Source of the DNA: Kibdelosporangium banguiense
Lineage (GTDB): Bacteria > Actinomycetota > Actinomycetes > Mycobacteriales > Pseudonocardiaceae
DNA: 64,000 nucleotides
NCBI RefSeq assembly: GCF_017876405.1
Contig: NZ_JAGINW010000001.1
Location: 7,329,203-7,393,202 of the forward strand
Direction of reading: 5' to 3'
Of the stretch, positions 16,824-24,496 are shown in pieces. The notes beneath the pieces are model-generated. The model was not told where the DNA came from and did not search any database. It saw only the letters and a program-made list of their open reading frames with translations. Position 1 is the first letter of the stretch. Every line of letters begins with the position of its first letter. A program made the translations under genes and the position numbers.

Positions 16824-17240
16824 GTGATCGACTATGACGGCCGGCGCTTCAGCCCGGCCACCGAGACGCCCGGCCCTTCGCCCGTGGCGCACTACCACCA
16901 GCGGGACGACCTGATCTGGGGTGAGTTCTCCGGCGGTGACGTGCGGCGTGGGTCGATCGCCGGGACCAGCGACCCGGACGGCCTGCTGGAGTTCGCCTAC
17001 TGCATGGTGCTCGACAGCGGCACGGTGGTCACCGGCCTCTGCCACAGCGTTCCCGAAGTGCTCGACGACGGCCGGATCCGGCTGACCGAGCACTGGCAGC
17101 GATACGGGCCGAACCCCGCCAGCGGGATCTCGGCGTTGGTGGAGTTGCCCGCCACCGTCCCCGGCCGTACTCCCGGATCACCGGCTGAATCCTTAATGGA
17201 CCTTTCGACAGGAGTCCCAGATCATGCAAGCCGAACCTGA
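16824..17240 (+). CDS. Small beta-barrel protein, so-called n-acetylglutamate-synthase-like DUF
   Basis: A 138-residue protein starting GTG one base after the preceding stop. The first 95 residues have the pattern of a small family often labelled n-acetylglutamate synthase: YDGRRFSPATETP, HYHQRDDLIWGEFSGGDVRRGSIAGT, FAYCMVLDSGTVVTGLCHSVPEVLDDGRIRLTEHWQ. These are alternating strands of a likely beta-barrel or avidin/lipocalin-like fold, with no GNAT acetyltransferase motifs. The C-terminal 40 residues are low-complexity, include a TTA codon, and overlap the P450 start by 17 bp. Its enzymatic role is unknown; the inherited name is probably misleading. Confidence 0.65.
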   Translation: MIDYDGRRFSPATETPGPSPVAHYHQRDDLIWGEFSGGDVRRGSIAGTSDPDGLLEFAYCMVLDSGTVVTGLCHSVPEVLDDGRIRLTEHWQRYGPNPASGISALVELPATVPGRTPGSPAESLMDLSTGVPDHASRT

Positions 17241-18459
17241 AGAGCCCCTTGAGCGGATCCCCGCCGACTTCATGCGCGACCCCTACGAGCTGCTGAGGAA
17301 GTACCGGGACAAGGGACCCGTGCACGAGGTCATCTTCGCGCACGGAGCCAAGGCGTGGCTGGTGACCCGCTACGACGAGATCCGCGCCCTGGTCAACGAT
17401 CCGCGCGTCAGCAAGGACGGACGGCGGATGAACGAGCTGTTCGCCCGGCATTCCGGCGTGCCCTTCGAGGAGGACGAGACGGCGAGCGTCGGATTCGACG
17501 ACGAGCTCTCCGCGAACCTGATCAACACCGACCCGCCACGGCACACGCGGCTGCGTTCCCTGGTCAGCAAGGCGTTCACCCGTCAGCGGATGGAGAAGCT
17601 GCGCCCGCGGGTCGAGGAGGTCGTCGACGGCCTGCTGGATGCCTTCACCGGACGGTCCGAAGTGGACCTGATGAGCGAGTTCGCGGTACGCCTGCCGATC
17701 ACCATCCTGTCGGACCTGTTCGGCATGCCGGAGGACGAGCTCAACGACTTCCGGCTGTGGTCGCTCAAACTCGTGGGCGCCGGGCACGATCCCGCCGAGG
17801 TCACCGACGCGTCCAACAAGGTCAACGACTACGCCGACGAGCTGATCGACTCCAAACGCGCGAACCCCGGCGACGACCTGGTGAGCGCGCTGGTGCAGGT
17901 CACCGACGGCGACGACCGGCTGACCAGGGCCGAGCTGCGGGCGATGATCTTCGTGCTGGTGGTGGCCGGGCACATCACCACGATCTACTCGATCGGCAAC
18001 GCGACCGCAAACCTGTTGACACACCCCGGAGAACTGGCCAAGCTGCGGGCCGACCTGTCGTTGATGCCCGTGGCCGTGGACGAGTTGTTGCGTTACGACG
18101 GCTCCGCCGCGGTGGCCACGTTCATGTTCACCAAAGCCGAGATCCCGGTCGGGGACACCGTCATTCCCGCCGATCAGATCCTGGCGCTGTCCTGGCATTC
18201 GGCCAACCGCGACGACCGGCGTTTCCCCGACGGGGACCGCCTCGACCTCAACCGCCGCCCGGTCGGCAGCATGGCGTTCGGCCACGGGATCCATTACTGC
18301 ATCGGCACACCACTGGCGAAGCTGCAGATCGAGATCGCGTTGACCAAGCTGATCACCCGCTACCCGAACCTGCGGCTGGCCGTGGAACCCGATCAGCTGC
18401 CGTGGATCAGCAGTTCGCTGCTGCGCGGCCTGGAGGCGCTCCCGGTGCTGGTGTCGTGA
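17224..18459 (+). CDS. Cytochrome P450
   Basis: Soluble bacterial P450 of 411 residues. I-helix VVAGHITTIYSIGN (about residues 242-255) keeps the AGxxT oxygen-activation core. The K-helix ExxR region is VDELLRYDG, and the heme-binding loop is FGHGIHYCIGTPLAK with the Cys ligand near residue 359. The start ATG overlaps the previous gene's end and follows GACAGGAGTCCC. It sits between the two N-hydroxylases, so oxidation of an intermediate (C-H hydroxylation, desaturation or N-oxidation) is likely. No dedicated ferredoxin gene is nearby. Confidence 0.92.
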   Translation: MQAEPEEPLERIPADFMRDPYELLRKYRDKGPVHEVIFAHGAKAWLVTRYDEIRALVNDPRVSKDGRRMNELFARHSGVPFEEDETASVGFDDELSANLINTDPPRHTRLRSLVSKAFTRQRMEKLRPRVEEVVDGLLDAFTGRSEVDLMSEFAVRLPITILSDLFGMPEDELNDFRLWSLKLVGAGHDPAEVTDASNKVNDYADELIDSKRANPGDDLVSALVQVTDGDDRLTRAELRAMIFVLVVAGHITTIYSIGNATANLLTHPGELAKLRADLSLMPVAVDELLRYDGSAAVATFMFTKAEIPVGDTVIPADQILALSWHSANRDDRRFPDGDRLDLNRRPVGSMAFGHGIHYCIGTPLAKLQIEIALTKLITRYPNLRLAVEPDQLPWISSSLLRGLEALPVLVS

Positions 18460-18505
18460 TGCCCTTTCGTTTGTCCGCCCAAGGTCCGTGGCATGGAGAG
18501 TGTTG

Positions 18506-19831
18506 ATGAACAGCCGTGAAATCGAACTGCTCGCGATCGGCGCGGGCCCGTCCAACCTGGGCCTGGCGGTGGCGCTGGAGGAACTCGCGCCCGACCTTGC
18601 CGAGAACTCCCTGATCATCGAGCGCAACCAGACAGTGGAGTGGCAGTCGGGGATGTTGCTGCCCTGGGCCAAGAGCCAGGTCTCGTTCCTCAAGGATCTG
18701 GCCACGCTTCGCAATCCGCGCAGCAGGTTCACGTTCCTCAGTTTCCTCAAGGCCACCGGCCGGATCGACGGCTTCATCAACATGGGCAGCCTGACGCCGT
18801 ACCGCCTGGAGATATCGGCCTATCTGGACTGGGTCGCGCGGTCACTGTCCAAGGTGTCGGTGGAACTCGGCCGCGACTGCGTCCGCATCGAGCCGTCCCG
18901 CGACGATTCCGGCACGCTGACCGGCTGGGTCACCACGCTGGCCGACGGAAGCCAGATCGCCAGCCGTTACCTGGTCATCGGTACCGGCCGGGACGCGAAC
19001 ATCCCTCCGGTCCTGGCCGGCCTGTCCAAGGGACGGGTCATCCACAGCACCGGGTACAAGCAGGGTGTCGCAGGCCTGTCGAAGCAGTTCCCGTACCGCG
19101 TCGCCGTGATCGGCAGTTCGCAGAGTGCCGCCGAAGTCTTCAAGGCGCTGCGCACTGACCTGCCCGACAGCGATGTGGCGTGGGTGATGCGCTCGATCGG
19201 GCCGACTGTGGACCCGTCGAGCCAGTTCACCAACGAGCTCTACTTCCCTTCCTACATCGACGAGTTCTTCGACACACCGGCCGAAGGGCGCGACCGGATC
19301 CGGCGGGAGTTGTACCGGACCAACTACTCCTGCGTCACGCCTGCGATGCAACGGAGTCTTTACGCGGACTTCTACCGGGACCGTCTGGAGAACCGCGAGG
19401 ACCGCCGTATGGTCACGATGACCGAGATCACCGCCGCCCGTGAGCAGGACGGCGAGGTGATCCTCGAACTGACCGACCGCAGGACCGGCGAGGTCACCGA
19501 ACTGCGCCGCGATGTGGTGTTCCTCGGCACCGGGTTCGCCTGGCGGCCACCGAGGCTGATCCAGGGGCTGGCCGACGCGATCGGCCTGGCGGAGGTCGAA
19601 GTGACCCGCCGCTACCGGCTGGTGGTCGACGAGCCCGCCGAAGCCGGCTGTTACCTGCAGGGCGTCAACGAGGCAACGCACGGCATCAGCGAGTCGTTGC
19701 TGAGCGTGCTGGCGCGCCGGGCCGAGGACATCACCCTCGACATCGTCGCGCACCGGGCCGCGAACCGGTTCCGGCACGACTCCCACTCCGTCGTCCCGAG
19801 CCTCGTCTCCGCCCAGTCGCGTCTCCACTGA
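18506..19831 (+). CDS. L-lysine/L-ornithine N-hydroxylase, copy 2 (SidA/IucD/PvdA family)
   Basis: Paralogue of the protein at 15527, 441 residues, alignable by eye over its whole length. FAD motif GAGPSNLGLAVALEEL, substrate loop LLPWAKSQVSFLKDLATLRNPRSRFTF, and C-terminal GCYLQGVNEATHGISESLLS are conserved. The NADPH-binding motif reads VIGSSQSAAE instead of VIGGGQSAAE in copy 1, replacing two glycines with serines. The start at 18506 is chosen because GGAGAG precedes it. Two copies may hydroxylate two different amines, or one may have another role. Confidence 0.88.
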   Translation: MNSREIELLAIGAGPSNLGLAVALEELAPDLAENSLIIERNQTVEWQSGMLLPWAKSQVSFLKDLATLRNPRSRFTFLSFLKATGRIDGFINMGSLTPYRLEISAYLDWVARSLSKVSVELGRDCVRIEPSRDDSGTLTGWVTTLADGSQIASRYLVIGTGRDANIPPVLAGLSKGRVIHSTGYKQGVAGLSKQFPYRVAVIGSSQSAAEVFKALRTDLPDSDVAWVMRSIGPTVDPSSQFTNELYFPSYIDEFFDTPAEGRDRIRRELYRTNYSCVTPAMQRSLYADFYRDRLENREDRRMVTMTEITAAREQDGEVILELTDRRTGEVTELRRDVVFLGTGFAWRPPRLIQGLADAIGLAEVEVTRRYRLVVDEPAEAGCYLQGVNEATHGISESLLSVLARRAEDITLDIVAHRAANRFRHDSHSVVPSLVSAQSRLH

Positions 19832-19850
19832 TTCCAAAGGAACTTCGACA

Positions 19851-21347
19851 ATGCGATTACTGAGCACCGATCTCGCCACGGCGCGGGACGATGCCTTCCA
19901 GACGTTGCGGGTCGCCATGTCCGCCACCAACATGGAGGAGGCGGCACGATGCTGCGCACGCCTCCTGGATGTCCTGCCGGACCGTGAGAACCTGCACCGC
20001 AACCGGGTCATGGTGGCCTACGGCGGCGGCAAGGACAGTTCGTACACCCTGGCATTCGTCCGGGCGATGCAGCTGCTGCTCTTCCGGGAGCACGGCACCA
20101 CTTTCCAGATGAGGGTGGCGACCAACCGGCACGCCGGCATGCCCCGCGCGGTCATGGAGAACATCGACCGGGCGTACCAGGCACTTCAGCTCGCCGACGA
20201 TCCCGACTGCGAACTGCTGCTGATCGACGGCAACGAGGTGTCGGCGTTCGATGTGGACTCGCCACAGCGTGAGCACGTCGTGCGCCGAAACCGGCTCGAC
20301 ATCCTGATGACCGGCCACCGGACCTTCGCCGACGGGCGTCCCACGTTCTGCAACGCGTGCAACCTGAGCGTGATCAACTCGTTCGGTGTCGCCGCGGCCC
20401 ACGGCGACGGCGCCGATCTCATCATCACCGGCGACTCGCAGGACGAGCAGCGTCAGTACTCGGCCTGGGTGAGTCGCCTCTCCCGGCGGATCGCCCCGTC
20501 CGGCAAGAACGTCAGCGGCACCGGGTTCGGCCGTCTTCTGTCGCATGTGGACGGAATCGCGCAGTCGTACTTCACCGACATCCACGGCCCGGAAGCGGTC
20601 GAGGAGCGGCGGGTGACCTCCGATGTGCCGGAGCGGATGCGGTTCTTCTCCATCTACTCCGAAACGGCCTACCGCGCGGGCGACCACATGTCGCTGCTGA
20701 CGGACTTCCTCGGCTTCGCCTTCGACGACGTCGCGTTCAGCTTCACCGAGTCCGACTGCGGAAACCCCGCTCTGATGGCGCATTTGCGCGGTCTCAAGTG
20801 TGAGCGGGTGTACAAGCGGTCCTACGACGAAGGCCTGGCGGAGTACGTCGACTTCGCCTTGGGCCTCATGCGCGAGAAGGACTTTCCGCCCGAGCTGGTC
20901 GAGCATATGCGTGCACGCTACGACAGTCCTGATGCGGCGACCCGCATGCGGCGCGCGGCAGCGGACTATGCGATGGAGACGTTCGGTCTCACCGAAGAGC
21001 AGCTGGTCTGTCTGGTGTACTCGCCGTTCGCAGAGAAGGCTGTGGGGCTCGCGCAGTTCCTTGAGAACGAGCACCCCGCACTGGCCGGCCAAGTCGACGC
21101 CATCCAAGCGCTGCTGGCCAATGACTCACTCGAAGACGCACGCCTGACAGTGGACCTGTGCCGTATCAGCGGCCTGGAACTGCCGCAGCTCAGGGTGCTC
21201 CACGGCCGCTCGTTGCGCCGCCCCGGCCGTGACGCGCAAGGCGAAGCGATCGACGCCGTGCTGGCCGGCGATCCACACAAGGCGGTCATCCGGACGCGGC
21301 ACGCCCCGGGTGGCCCGAACACGCTCGAACAGATCTCGGGAAGGTAG
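19851..21347 (+). CDS. PP-loop (N-type ATP pyrophosphatase) family enzyme
   Basis: A 498-residue protein with the PP-loop motif VMVAYGGGKDSSYTLAF at about residues 53-69, a variant of the SGGxDS signature of adenylating PP-loop enzymes. A paired-cysteine motif TFCNACNLSVIN follows at about 165, then IITGDSQDEQRQYSAW. Members activate a carbonyl or carboxylate as an AMP ester before attack by N or S. The C-terminal 250 residues are helical and unrecognised. It has a TTA codon at position 3 and sits directly upstream of the cupin (2-bp gap). Possible roles include amide formation or activation of the N-hydroxy amine partner; the substrate is unknown. Confidence 0.72.
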   Translation: MRLLSTDLATARDDAFQTLRVAMSATNMEEAARCCARLLDVLPDRENLHRNRVMVAYGGGKDSSYTLAFVRAMQLLLFREHGTTFQMRVATNRHAGMPRAVMENIDRAYQALQLADDPDCELLLIDGNEVSAFDVDSPQREHVVRRNRLDILMTGHRTFADGRPTFCNACNLSVINSFGVAAAHGDGADLIITGDSQDEQRQYSAWVSRLSRRIAPSGKNVSGTGFGRLLSHVDGIAQSYFTDIHGPEAVEERRVTSDVPERMRFFSIYSETAYRAGDHMSLLTDFLGFAFDDVAFSFTESDCGNPALMAHLRGLKCERVYKRSYDEGLAEYVDFALGLMREKDFPPELVEHMRARYDSPDAATRMRRAAADYAMETFGLTEEQLVCLVYSPFAEKAVGLAQFLENEHPALAGQVDAIQALLANDSLEDARLTVDLCRISGLELPQLRVLHGRSLRRPGRDAQGEAIDAVLAGDPHKAVIRTRHAPGGPNTLEQISGR

Positions 21348-21349
21348 CC

Positions 21350-21727
21350 ATGGGAGTCCAGATCGTCCATCTCCAGCGGGACAACCTTTTACACGAATAC
21401 GGGCTCGACACCCAGCGGCTCAAGCCGTGGGCCGTGCTCAACTCGCCGTTCGAGAGTTCGTGGGCGGTGGCCGCGCCGCGTACCCGGTCGACCCTGCATT
21501 CCCATCACGAACACGAGATCTTCATCGCCGTGCGTGGCTCGGCGGTGATCGAGTGCGACGGGGAGCAGGCCCTCTTCGCCGAGGGCGATGTCGCGTTCTT
21601 CCAGCCCGGCAAGCAACACCGCCTGCTCAACGACGGAGACGACGAGTTCATGTTCTACAGCGTCTGGTGGGACGAGAAGATGTCCGAGGAATTCCTGCAC
21701 CGCTCCCGCTCGGGAGCGCGATCATGA
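21350..21727 (+). CDS. Cupin-domain protein, probable hydrazine synthetase cupin subunit
   Basis: A 125-residue single-domain cupin. The metal-binding motif 1 is HSHHEHEIFIAVRGSAVIE (about residues 46-64); motif 2 is ALFAEGDVAFFQPGKQHRLLND (about 68-89). It overlaps the MetRS-like gene by 4 bp (ATGA). In the hydrazine synthetase Spb40 (s56-p1 pathway) a cupin domain is fused to a MetRS-like domain, and the cupin carries out rearrangement of an ester-linked N-hydroxylysine-amino acid adduct to the N-N product. Gene order cupin then MetRS fits a split version. A TTA codon occurs at codon 14. Confidence 0.82.
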   Translation: MGVQIVHLQRDNLLHEYGLDTQRLKPWAVLNSPFESSWAVAAPRTRSTLHSHHEHEIFIAVRGSAVIECDGEQALFAEGDVAFFQPGKQHRLLNDGDDEFMFYSVWWDEKMSEEFLHRSRSGARS

Positions 21728-23358
21728 CCCATCCTCGCCCTGCAGAGGACGACCGGCCCGTCCTTGTCCTCGGCCCCAACCCCACGCCTAACGGCGGCAT
21801 GCACCTCGGCCACATGGCGGGTCCGTATCTGGCTGGCGACGTTTACGCGCGCTACCAACGGGCCCGTGGCCGGAAGGTGGTCTTCTCGACAGGCACGGAC
21901 GACAGCCAGACGTTCGTGCTCGCGTCCGCCCGACGGCTCGGCACGGACCCTCAGGAGCTGTGCCGGACCTCCACCGAACTGATCCGCGAAGCGCTGGACG
22001 CCATGGGCATCTCGGTGGACGGCTTTGGCCCGTTCGACGAGACGTACCACGCGACCGTGATCGACTATTTCCGCGAACTGCACGCAGCCGGGAAGTTCCG
22101 GCTGCGGACCGTGCGCCTGCCCTATCTGGAACGCACTGGTGAATTCCTGGTCGAGGGCATGGTGGAGGGGGAGTGCCCGGTCTGCCTGACGACCTGCCGC
22201 GGCGGACTGTGTGAGACCTGTTGTCACCCCAACAACTTCGACGAGTTGATCAACCCGCGGTCCACTGTCGACCCACGGGACGTGCCCACCGTCCGGGAGG
22301 CGACGATCCTGGTGCTCCCGATGGAGGAGTACCGGGAGCAGCTCACCGCCTACCACGAGAAGTGGGCGCCGTACTGGCGTCCGCACCTCGTGCAGATGGT
22401 CCGTGACGTCCTTTCACGGCCGCTGCTGGACCTGCCGATCACCTATCCGCTTTCCTGGGGCATGGCGGCGCCGTTCCCCGAGACTCCGGGACAGGTGCTC
22501 AACGCGTGGCTCGAGCTGATCCCCGCCGGGATGTACACGTCGTCCTACGCCGCCGCGCGGACCGGCCGTGAGACCACGCCCGGTCAACTGTGGCTGCCCG
22601 AAGAGGACACACGCATTGTGCACTTCCTCGGCTTCGACAACGCGTACTTCTTCGCGCTGGCGCACATGGCGTTGCTGATGGCCCACGGCGACCGGTACAT
22701 CCGGCCGGAATCGGTGCTCACCAACGAGTTCTACGAGCTGGAGAGCGAGAAGTTCTCCACCAGCAAGGGGCACGTGCTGTCGGTTCAGGACATCCTCAAG
22801 GAGGTGCCGAGGGATCTGGTCCGCCTGTACCTCGCGCTGACCGCGCCCGAGTACCAGCGCACCACCTTCACCCGCGCGGGTCTGGCCAAGGTCGTCGGGG
22901 AGCGGCTGGCCGGGCCGTGGAACCGGCTGGCGGAAACACTCGGCAAGGCGGTCGCGAACGCCGGCGGCGACACGATTTCGTTGCCTGTCTCGGCGACCGG
23001 CCGCAGCCTGGCGGCCACGATGCTGGAGCGGTTCGACTTCCACTACGAGATGCCGAACTACAGCATGAACCGTGCCGCGGAAGCGATCCTGGCCCAGATC
23101 ACCCGCCTGGGCCGGATCGCGGCCACGCTCGACGGTCGCGGTCTCGACGAGGAGCCAGATGCCTGGGGCGATCTCTTCTTGCAGGTGAGAACGCTGCTGG
23201 CGGTGAGCGCGCCGATCCTGATCGACCTGGCCGCAGCCGCGAGACAGGCAGGCGGCTTCGACGGCGTGCTCGCGCCGGGGGCGTTCGACGTGCCCGACGT
23301 CGTGCCGTTCGCCCCGCCGCTTCTGCCGGTCATGCCTGATTCCGCAGGGGAGCGCTGA
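21724..23358 (+). CDS. Methionyl-tRNA-synthetase-like enzyme, probable hydrazine synthetase ligase subunit
   Basis: Class I aminoacyl-tRNA-synthetase-fold protein of 544 residues. HIGH-type motif HLGH at residues 27-30 (NPTPNGGMHLGHMAG), a MetRS-type zinc knuckle with two CxxC pairs (CPVCLTTCRGGLCETC, about 150-165) and a KMSKS-type loop FSTSK (about 343-347) are all present. The C-terminal region is helical but lacks an EMAP/tRNA-binding extension. The enzyme should activate an amino acid as adenylate and pass it to the hydroxyl of an N-hydroxylated lysine or ornithine instead of tRNA, as in Spb40-type hydrazine synthetases. The cupin gene is immediately upstream and overlapping. A housekeeping MetRS role is unlikely in this operon. 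Confidence 0.83.
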   Translation: MTHPRPAEDDRPVLVLGPNPTPNGGMHLGHMAGPYLAGDVYARYQRARGRKVVFSTGTDDSQTFVLASARRLGTDPQELCRTSTELIREALDAMGISVDGFGPFDETYHATVIDYFRELHAAGKFRLRTVRLPYLERTGEFLVEGMVEGECPVCLTTCRGGLCETCCHPNNFDELINPRSTVDPRDVPTVREATILVLPMEEYREQLTAYHEKWAPYWRPHLVQMVRDVLSRPLLDLPITYPLSWGMAAPFPETPGQVLNAWLELIPAGMYTSSYAAARTGRETTPGQLWLPEEDTRIVHFLGFDNAYFFALAHMALLMAHGDRYIRPESVLTNEFYELESEKFSTSKGHVLSVQDILKEVPRDLVRLYLALTAPEYQRTTFTRAGLAKVVGERLAGPWNRLAETLGKAVANAGGDTISLPVSATGRSLAATMLERFDFHYEMPNYSMNRAAEAILAQITRLGRIAATLDGRGLDEEPDAWGDLFLQVRTLLAVSAPILIDLAAAARQAGGFDGVLAPGAFDVPDVVPFAPPLLPVMPDSAGER

Positions 23359-23362
23359 CGAC

Positions 23363-24496
23363 ATGCGGATCGTGGTGGTAGGTGCCGGTGTGATCGGCAT
23401 GCTGACCGCAGTCGAATGCGTACGCGCCGGGGCACAGGTCGATCTGGTGGACCAGGCAGACATCCCGTCCGCGTCGGCCACGTCCTACGACAGGTGCCGT
23501 GTGGTGCGCACACTGCATCGCGGCAGCCCGACGCTGACCATGGCGGCCGCGCACCTGCACGAGGACTGGTCGGCGATGGAGCGCCTGCTCGGCTCGCGGT
23601 TCTACCACCCGTCGGGCGCGCTGACCCTGATGGCGGCAGACACCGGGGGCAACCTCGCCATGCTCATCGAGGCGGGGGCGTCGGTCCAGGTGCTCTCCGC
23701 CGAGGACATTTCGTTGCGGTGCCCGCACATCCGGTTCGAAGACGGGACCAAGGCCGTCTTCGAACCGGCAGCGGGTGCTGTCCTGGCCGACCGGGCGCTG
23801 TTGGCCGCGGCCCGCTGGTTGCGTGATCAGCCCACTGTGCGCATGCATCGCAACAGCCCGGTAACTGAGGTGGATGGGTCCGGCGAGGTTCGTCTGGCCG
23901 ACGGAACGGTTCTGACTGGCGACAGTGTTGTCGTGGCTGCGGGTCCGTGGTCAGGCGGCCTGCTGCCCGCCGGTCTGGTCATGGGGCTGACCTTGATGCG
24001 TCAGACCATGTTGACCTACGCGGCGACGTCGTCGCAGGCGGGATGGTGGGGCTCGCCCGCGGTGCTCGGGCTCGGCGACGAGCGGGACGCCTGGCTGATG
24101 CCGCCGGTGCTGGGTGCGTCCGCACGGCTCAGCGCGGCGAGTGCCTGCCGCGCGGTGCCTGAAATGACAGACCACGAGACGCCCCGCGAATGGCTGGACC
24201 ACCTGACCGACCGGTTCAGCGCCCTGCTGACCGATTTCGACGCGGGCGCTGTGACCGGTGCGACGGATGCCTATTACCTCACCGACGAGCACGGCGAAGG
24301 ACCGCTGCTCGCGGAACTCGGTGACGCGGTATGGGCGTACGCCGCCTGCGGCGGAATGTCGTTCAAATTCGCCCCTGCCGTGGCCAGGGCACTGGCCGGC
24401 CGAGCCGTGGGGCGAACACCCCAGCCGACCGGACTGGACGCGGTCGACCAGCCGCGGCGATTCGCCGCCGCCCACTTGAGACGGAGGTCTTCGTGA
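23363..24496 (+). CDS. FAD-dependent amino-acid oxidase-like enzyme (DAO fold)
   Basis: A 377-residue flavoprotein. The N-terminal Rossmann motif is MRIVVVGAGVIGMLTAVECVRAGAQVDLVD, followed by ASATSYDRCRVVRTLHRG, where sarcosine/glycine oxidases have the flavin-contacting Ser-Arg-Arg segment. AAGPWSGGLLP and the C-terminal AYAACGGMSFKFAPAVARALA complete the DAO fold. In s56-p1 biosynthesis an FAD-dependent oxidoreductase processes the hydrazine adduct toward hydrazinoacetic acid by oxidising the lysine-derived side. The position immediately after the MetRS-like gene supports the same job here. Its stop overlaps the next GTG by 4 bp. Confidence 0.83.
   Translation: MRIVVVGAGVIGMLTAVECVRAGAQVDLVDQADIPSASATSYDRCRVVRTLHRGSPTLTMAAAHLHEDWSAMERLLGSRFYHPSGALTLMAADTGGNLAMLIEAGASVQVLSAEDISLRCPHIRFEDGTKAVFEPAAGAVLADRALLAAARWLRDQPTVRMHRNSPVTEVDGSGEVRLADGTVLTGDSVVVAAGPWSGGLLPAGLVMGLTLMRQTMLTYAATSSQAGWWGSPAVLGLGDERDAWLMPPVLGASARLSAASACRAVPEMTDHETPREWLDHLTDRFSALLTDFDAGAVTGATDAYYLTDEHGEGPLLAELGDAVWAYAACGGMSFKFAPAVARALAGRAVGRTPQPTGLDAVDQPRRFAAAHLRRRSS

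Noticed and set aside
21724..23358. Housekeeping methionyl-tRNA synthetase
   Set aside because: Operon context, overlap with a cupin gene and lack of a tRNA-binding extension favour a biosynthetic ligase.
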